DNA of 64,000 nt from Nematostella vectensis. Taxonomy: Eukaryota > Cnidaria > Anthozoa > Actiniaria > Edwardsiidae. The stretch covers positions 10,193,719 to 10,257,718 of the forward strand of contig NC_064046.1 in assembly GCF_932526225.1 (NCBI RefSeq), given 5' to 3'. Positions 58,296 to 64,000 of this stretch are shown here, piece after piece. The notes under the pieces were generated by a model. It was given only the letters and a program-made list of their open reading frames with translations, was not told the origin of the DNA and did no database searches. Positions within the stretch are counted from its first letter, which is position 1. Each line of letters starts with the position of its first letter. The translations under genes were made by a program, and so were the position numbers.

Positions 58296-61200
58296 CTGAA
58301 TAAGACATAAGTCCCCTTTCTGCCTGTACTTCATGCAAGCCTTCAGCTTCGTCAAGCATGTCATCCCTGCCTCACAGTCGCTCTCCACCGTGCAACTCGT
58401 CGATGACTTCACGATTCGCCTCGTGCAGAACCCTTTCTCGCCGTCACGCGCTCGGTACGGACAATTCAACGCATTACTACATAGTCGGCGGTGCCGAGCT
58501 ATTATCGATCGCTGTGGAGGTCGGAAGAAGCAGTATTCGGTCGATAAGCAGTCGGAATCGGAGTCGCAACGACTGAATATAGAAAGCAATATAGTGAGTT
58601 TATTTTTTAAAGCTTGTACTCCTTGGAATATTATAAGTCCATAAATAAATGATAATGTTATCGACATTTGCAGTTACATGAAAAGAAAATTGCGTATTCC
58701 AGATATATTAGTGTATAAAAAAAAAAGAAAAAAAGTGTATTAAAAAGGAACTAATTACCATCCATGGACATTCGATAATCACGGGTATTATCTTGCGAAC
58801 ACAGAAGGCCCAAATCGGTTGCAAAATTAGTGTTAAGGAAACTATAGTAAAAAAATAATAGTATGTAGAGGCGTTTAAGAATTCGAGATGTAGCTCGTTC
58901 ATTTTAACGCATTTTTTAGAAACGTTTTAAATTCTTTTTATGACCTTTAAAAGTATAAAAAAAATTTTAGAAAAAAAATTAAATTGAAGTTTATATCAAT
59001 GATGGCGATAAGCGGCCCAGAAACACGATTTGACAATTGCCATTTGTGCATTTTACTCAGACGCTATCAGTAATCCATTTTCCTATTAAAATATATTTTA
59101 TTGTCAAACTTACCCTCCATTCAAAAGCCTTTTCCGCGGAACTGCGTTATTAGACACGTTATGTGGAGTTAGACAGACACGGTAGATATCATGGCAATAT
59201 TGTCCAGCCATGCAGTCCGAGTTCTGCGCGCACTCCCCCCTCGGGGTGGGCGTGGCGGGATCACTGTACCCTGTTGGGACCTCTAGACAAAACTTGAAAA
59301 CATCGTGACAGTACTCCCCCTGATTACATCCGTTGTTGTCATGACAACGACGTAGACTCCGCCCTCTCGGTGCAGAGGTAGGCACATTGTGTTTTGTTAA
59401 GCATCTCTTGAAGATCACGTGACAGTACTGGTTACTTCCGCATTCCGAGCTCGAGGTGCATGACGGGGTGCTTGCCCGGTTAGTATTTTTAGGGGGGAGG
59501 GGTGGGGCTTGTTTTGGTAAGCAACGATTTAGGACGGGATGGCAGTATTCTGTTGATTTGCATACACAGTTCGTGTTCTGTGGCTTGGGGGCGGGGTCGT
59601 TGACGATTCTGAGGCGTTTGAAGCAGACGTGGAGGAATGGATGACAGTCGTGGCCACTAGAACATTCTGTACTGTTCTTGCAAGATCGATCTGGCTGTGG
59701 ATATTTTAAGACGTTAAACATCACAAGTACAAAAGGGACGGAAAATTTAATATTTAACGGTGCAGTAACAGTCAAATTCTCACGAAAAAAAAATTGGATC
59801 AAGAAAGCCTTCGCTAAATGGCACAAGCAAAATTAAAAAAAAAATAGAATAAAGCAGCCCAGCTGATCACAAATAAATATAGAGCAGGAAAATCTGTTAC
59901 TAAGCTACTTATAGTGTCTCATGATTTCAGTTTGAATTTTCACAAAGAATATCGAGGGGGTGCGAACAATGCAAAAGCGCACAGAAAAACGCCAAAAACC
60001 GCAAAACCGTCAAAATAAGTCAATAACCGTAAACCGCGCAGTCTAAAGAAACCACAATAACGCGAGGGGGGGAGGGACGAAAAACCCGCGCCCCCTCCTT
60101 TACTAAAGTCTTAAAATGAGATTTTGAATGGGCGAAAATATATATAATTGCCTTTTTTTTTTAGTCCACCAAAACTGATTTCTTGATATTTGTGGGTGTC
60201 ATTTTTAAAAGGGCCGCAATCGCGGGGGTCTTTGAGAACTTCATAACTTCGAATTCAAGTCAATAATTATAACCATCTGCGGCCAGTTATCAAGAAAGTC
60301 TATGAAAAGAAAGGATCCGGTTATAGACCCCTATAACCGGTGCCCTCTCGGACTTCTTACCAAAACGATAATAATGTGTTCATCTTATAATGCGGATACA
60401 ATGCATCATGGGTACTGCATGTCTCTTTTAAAAGTAAGGAGCGATGTGGTATCCTTATTATTACGATACGGTTTTATTGTTATAAGGATAAAGTATCATT
60501 ATTATATTATCATAACGATTTAGTATTATTATGAATATTTCATGTAAGCATTGTTACGAATCCTACTGTACAATTCGTGGACTGTATCTTTCCTTTATTT
60601 CCTCTTAATTCACTAAAACTTGCTCCGACGAGCACGAGTTCTGGTTGAACATTAAGTGGACAAGGTTTCTCGACAAACAGTATTTTTATACAACTTTACA
60701 ACAATAATTTGACTTCACATAAAATATCTTGTCAACCAGCTGCTGGTTATTGAACAGGCTATTTGTTTGAGCTTGTAGATAATATCCTGGTTCTTGGACA
60801 CAAATGAGTTGCAAGTTCTTATAAACACATGTTTCCTTGGTGAAACGCAGAGGATAATCAATTTCTTTTTTAGACCGCTTTAAGAAACCCCAGGATTGTT
60901 AACTGGATTACCTGACATATCACTTGCGATAATTAAACAAATCTGGCTTGAGGGTGTATAACGATCGTTTAAGCGCGCACTTCTCGTCTTCTAACGGATC
61001 AAAAGCTCCCCTGCTACGACTTGATCGATACCGTTTATCTGGTTAATCGAGTGAAATACCCCCGTGTGGAGGATTCCACGCATTGCCGCCCTCATGAAAT
61101 AATCCATCATTTCAAATTAAACCAATTTTAGTGATTTCCCGAGTGATCTAACGAGTCCGATTTATAGTTTCCGTGTAAAAACCGCCCTGGAATTGATACC

Positions 61201-62174
61201 GGAAATTCAAAAAATGCGGTGCAAGCGTTTACCTTCGCTTAGGTAAAACAAAGAGGTGTTCGTTATACAAGCGTTGGACAAAATTCAATAAACAAATCTA
61301 GTAACTTCAAATTAAAGGAAATTTGAAAATGATAGAAATAATTCTATTTTAAGTGTCTTGTGCATGCAAATTAAACGGTCGAACCACCATTTTTCCATTG
61401 TATTTTTTGGGGGGCAAGTCAATGATTGAGTGCAATGATTGGGGTTTTAGGATCCCAAACATCACTTTAAAAAAACCTTTTTTGTTTATTAAGAGAAATG
61501 CTCAAATTTGTCTCTGCAAAATGCAAATACACTTTATGACTTCAAGACTTGAGTAAGTGCTATTTCGAAAGAATGTTGTGAAAAGCTGCACCCACACAAA
61601 ACGGAAAAAACATGTGGCGAGAGTTGGACATGTGAAAAACTTAAAGACCTTGTGTTTGAGTTTGTGGAGGGAACGCATTGATACTGAAAATAGCCGCAGT
61701 ACCTTAATCTAAGGAATAAATCTATTCTTCATTCATTGATAAATTGTTTTAACACTCTTTCACACTCTCAGGGACACTCTTTCGAATACTCCGTTCTTTC
61801 TTTTTCTCTCAGAACCATGAATCATGAATAAAAGATGAATGTGTCCATAAAAACTCCATTATCATACATAACTTTACCAGTGTAAGCTTAGCTTTTCAGA
61901 AAAGGGCTGTTATTTTCGTAAATGTAAATAAAGTATAAACTAAAATAAAGTTTCCGATTATCGCCGTATCTGACGCAGTAGGGCATCCAGCTAACATCAA
62001 CATAATTAATACTTCTAGATTCCTGGTATTTTTTATTTACACAGTTAAGCAAACAAAACTAGCCCGTTAAAGTAAAAATAACCTTACCTGACTCATAGGC
62101 GTTCCTTGTGTAGCAAAAATCAAGCCCAGTAAAATAACGAATTGACTGCTTTCCTTGTATGTTGTCATCTTCAT
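58296..62174 (-). CDS. Secreted Cys-rich protein with tandem Dickkopf-type repeats, 3' end not found
   Basis: Exons 62174-62088, 59694-59114 and 58572-58296 join in phases 0 and 2 with GT-AG sites. Exon 1 is a signal peptide (MKMTTYKESSQFVILLGLIF...). Exon 2 holds five repeats of the form C-x5-C-x4-Y-C-H-x5-C-L, for example S-E-C-G-S-N-Q-Y-C-H-V-I-F-K-R-C-L, separated by Pro/Thr-rich linkers. Exon 3 holds C-D-S-D-S-D-C-L-S-T-E-Y-C-F, then more Cys and a final S-C-T-V-E-S-D-C-E-A-G-M-T-C. This spacing is that of the N-terminal Cys-rich domain of Dickkopf Wnt inhibitors. Repeating its first half five times is unusual. Exon 3 ends CAG|GTAATA, so more exons probably follow; unspliced, the frame stops at 58272. 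Wnt antagonism is inference from similarity. Confidence 0.78.
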
Positions 62175-62262
62175 GTCGCAGTTTCTTTAAGAGATTATTA
62201 CTTCTCAAGTGTCTCTACTTAATGCTCTTGAACTCTTTAGCTTCACAAAGCACTTTAGCCTT

Positions 62263-62270
62263 CTTTTATA
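62263..62270 (-). promoter_or_regulatory. TATA box of the Dickkopf-like gene
   Basis: TATAAAAG on the minus strand, about 90 bp upstream of the start codon, implying a 5' UTR of roughly 60 bases. Confidence 0.6.
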
Positions 62271-62274
62271 ACCC

Positions 62275-64000
62275 TTCACGGGACATCCCGTACATGTTCG
62301 CGTAGCGGGACACTTTGACCTGAAAGATAGTGTCACTTCCCGCGCTTTGCTTTCGGGCGACCCGCGTGTGAGACAGCAATCATCGCTAGCAGATTCCACA
62401 GCTTCCCGCGTTGTTCCGCGCAGTCCCGCTAACCCTTCCTAGCAATACTCCTGGTGATTACTAATCGCATCCTGTTTGTTTATTTTCCTGGCGATATTGC
62501 GATTAAATCAACCTTATACACTAATCCGAATGCAAACAAGCCTCCAAGATACGTGACGTCAATTATAGTTCCCTCTACAACCCAGGAGAGGCGAGTGATT
62601 TTGTGGTTCCTCGCTATACAATCACCAACATAGTTTATCAAGCACTTTGGGAAATTTCGTGGTGAGGGCTCGGTGGTGTGTGTGGGGTCTTGAAAATCAA
62701 ATGACAATTCAAAAACCGAAATATTTGTTGCGTCTGGGGCGAAAAAATTACTGGAGTTATTATGCTTATTGATGCCTTAGAGTATTGTCAAATAGTACTT
62801 CCCACTAACAACCGTTCCCGGTCAATAAACGTAAACAGACAATTTACCGACAAAATTGAACATTTTTAAATAAGAATCTTCTTACTGTAGTTTTATGCAC
62901 TAAATCGTTTAGGTTTCATCTTTAGTTTCTTAAGCCCCAGAAAGATTTTGTTTTGTCTAGAGGCGGGGTAGCTATCGTAAGCCATTCAAACAATAACAGG
63001 TTGCAACCTTTGAATATTACATTGTTTTTATAAGAACGTCTAATTTACAGTTTAGGCTGGGCCGTTCTTATTTTTGGAGCATTTTAAGGCTGAAGATGTT
63101 CTTAACAATGTTCTTAAATTTTAGTGCTTAAAAAATAAAGTACCCAATGAATTATTAGGAGAAGAATTACACAAATGATCAATAGCAATGTAATATTTAA
63201 GGTTGTTATTAATGAACACAATTTAACACGAATTTTAGAACACATTAGACTACAAAACCAAGGTGTTGCTGCTATCTGAGCCTCGGCATGCTCTAAGCAT
63301 GTTTTTAAAATTTGGTGGAATATCAGCCTGGACGTTCTTATAAAAAAATTTATTATAAAAAAGTGTATTAGCTATCCTTTTTTAAAATAGAGCCTTTCAA
63401 AAGTCAGCCATTGTGTCGCCAAGTGGTGGTACGACTGTCTTTTGACGAAGTCGTCATAGTAGATCTACAAACCCTTCTGCAAAAGCAATCACCTTCAAGT
63501 ACCACATCCTTAGCTCGACTGATGAGCTTGTAATGAGAAAAAGCGCAGTTTGCGTGCAAGCGTATCACACACGGGTCACAAGGTAGCGCTATCAGAGACG
63601 TAATCTAGATGGTGAACGCACTCAGGAGAAATCACATCTAATAACACCCTTTACCAAGACGGGCGTACGAGTGAAGCACGATCTACATAGCTTTGTTATC
63701 ACAAATAGAGGAAGTTATTCCGCGTGATTGTAGTTGATAGGAACCTGTTGTAACTACAAATGTTTGCCGTATTCACAGTCATGACGATTTCAGGTAAATC
63801 AACGGATTACCCCACACTGGCGCTTCAATTGTTTTCAGGAGTAATTACGCACTGGGGTTTTAATTAAAATTGCGTACTCTCGAACGTCTGTGCAAATATT
63901 TGCTTGATTTAAAAAGTTGGTCTGTGTCGTCATCTGCATGAAGTACATCACTGGAATTCTATCTCTCTGGGCCTTTTTTTAAGATACATAAACTGTAAGG
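62275..64000. other. Upstream flank of the Dickkopf-like gene
   Basis: Contains one MITE (63025-63346) and otherwise no supported gene or RNA. Confidence 0.4.
63025..63346. mobile_element. MITE with 16-bp perfect inverted termini
   Basis: TTTTTATAAGAACGTC at 63025-63040 is the exact reverse complement of 63331-63346. 322 bp, non-coding, related to 46636-46930. Confidence 0.8.

Overview
The window is nuclear DNA of an intron-bearing animal, most likely an anthozoan cnidarian (sea-anemone-like). This rests on split genes with GT-AG introns and conserved phases, a ciliary-looking opsin with unusual motifs, a Dickkopf-like Cys-rich secreted protein, novel IgSF receptors, and a dense load of MITEs and minisatellites in AT-rich DNA. 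The species call is inference; nothing here is prokaryotic.

Layout. 1-13.8 kb: the 3' part of an Ig-domain gene that appears GPI-anchored, a 46-bp minisatellite, a Mutator-type transposase with one nonsense codon, a LINE 3' end, a complete single-exon paralogous Ig receptor with a transmembrane segment, then repeats. 13.8-20.9 kb (+): the last nine exons of VIRMA (Virilizer, m6A writer scaffold). Its first intron here starts inside an 87-bp satellite that duplicates the exon end and the 5' splice site 22 times in frame. 21.2-25.3 kb (-): a convergent three-exon RING/TRAF-type E3 ligase of the RNF41/NRDP1 type, with further minisatellites and MITEs in its introns. 27.5-30.1 kb: three satellite arrays. 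30.2-44.3 kb (-): one four-exon opsin of 330 aa whose 11.9-kb second intron is mostly a foldback-like transposon with 33-bp perfect termini. Its inverted arms each carry an intact type I hammerhead ribozyme within a retrozyme-like unit, and another TIR element is nested in the middle. 45-58 kb: gene-poor AT-rich DNA with MITEs and degenerate repeats. 58.3-62.2 kb (-): a secreted protein with five tandem Dickkopf-type half-domains plus a Dkk_N-like region, with a visible signal-peptide exon and TATA box.

The protein genes act in unrelated processes: surface recognition or adhesion, RNA methylation, ubiquitylation, photoreception and extracellular signalling. What unites the window is how tandem repeats and mobile elements engage gene structure: repeated splice donors in VIRMA, a decayed tandem copy of an opsin exon, a transposon 48 bp from an opsin splice acceptor, and a LINE 3' end just upstream of a receptor start codon.
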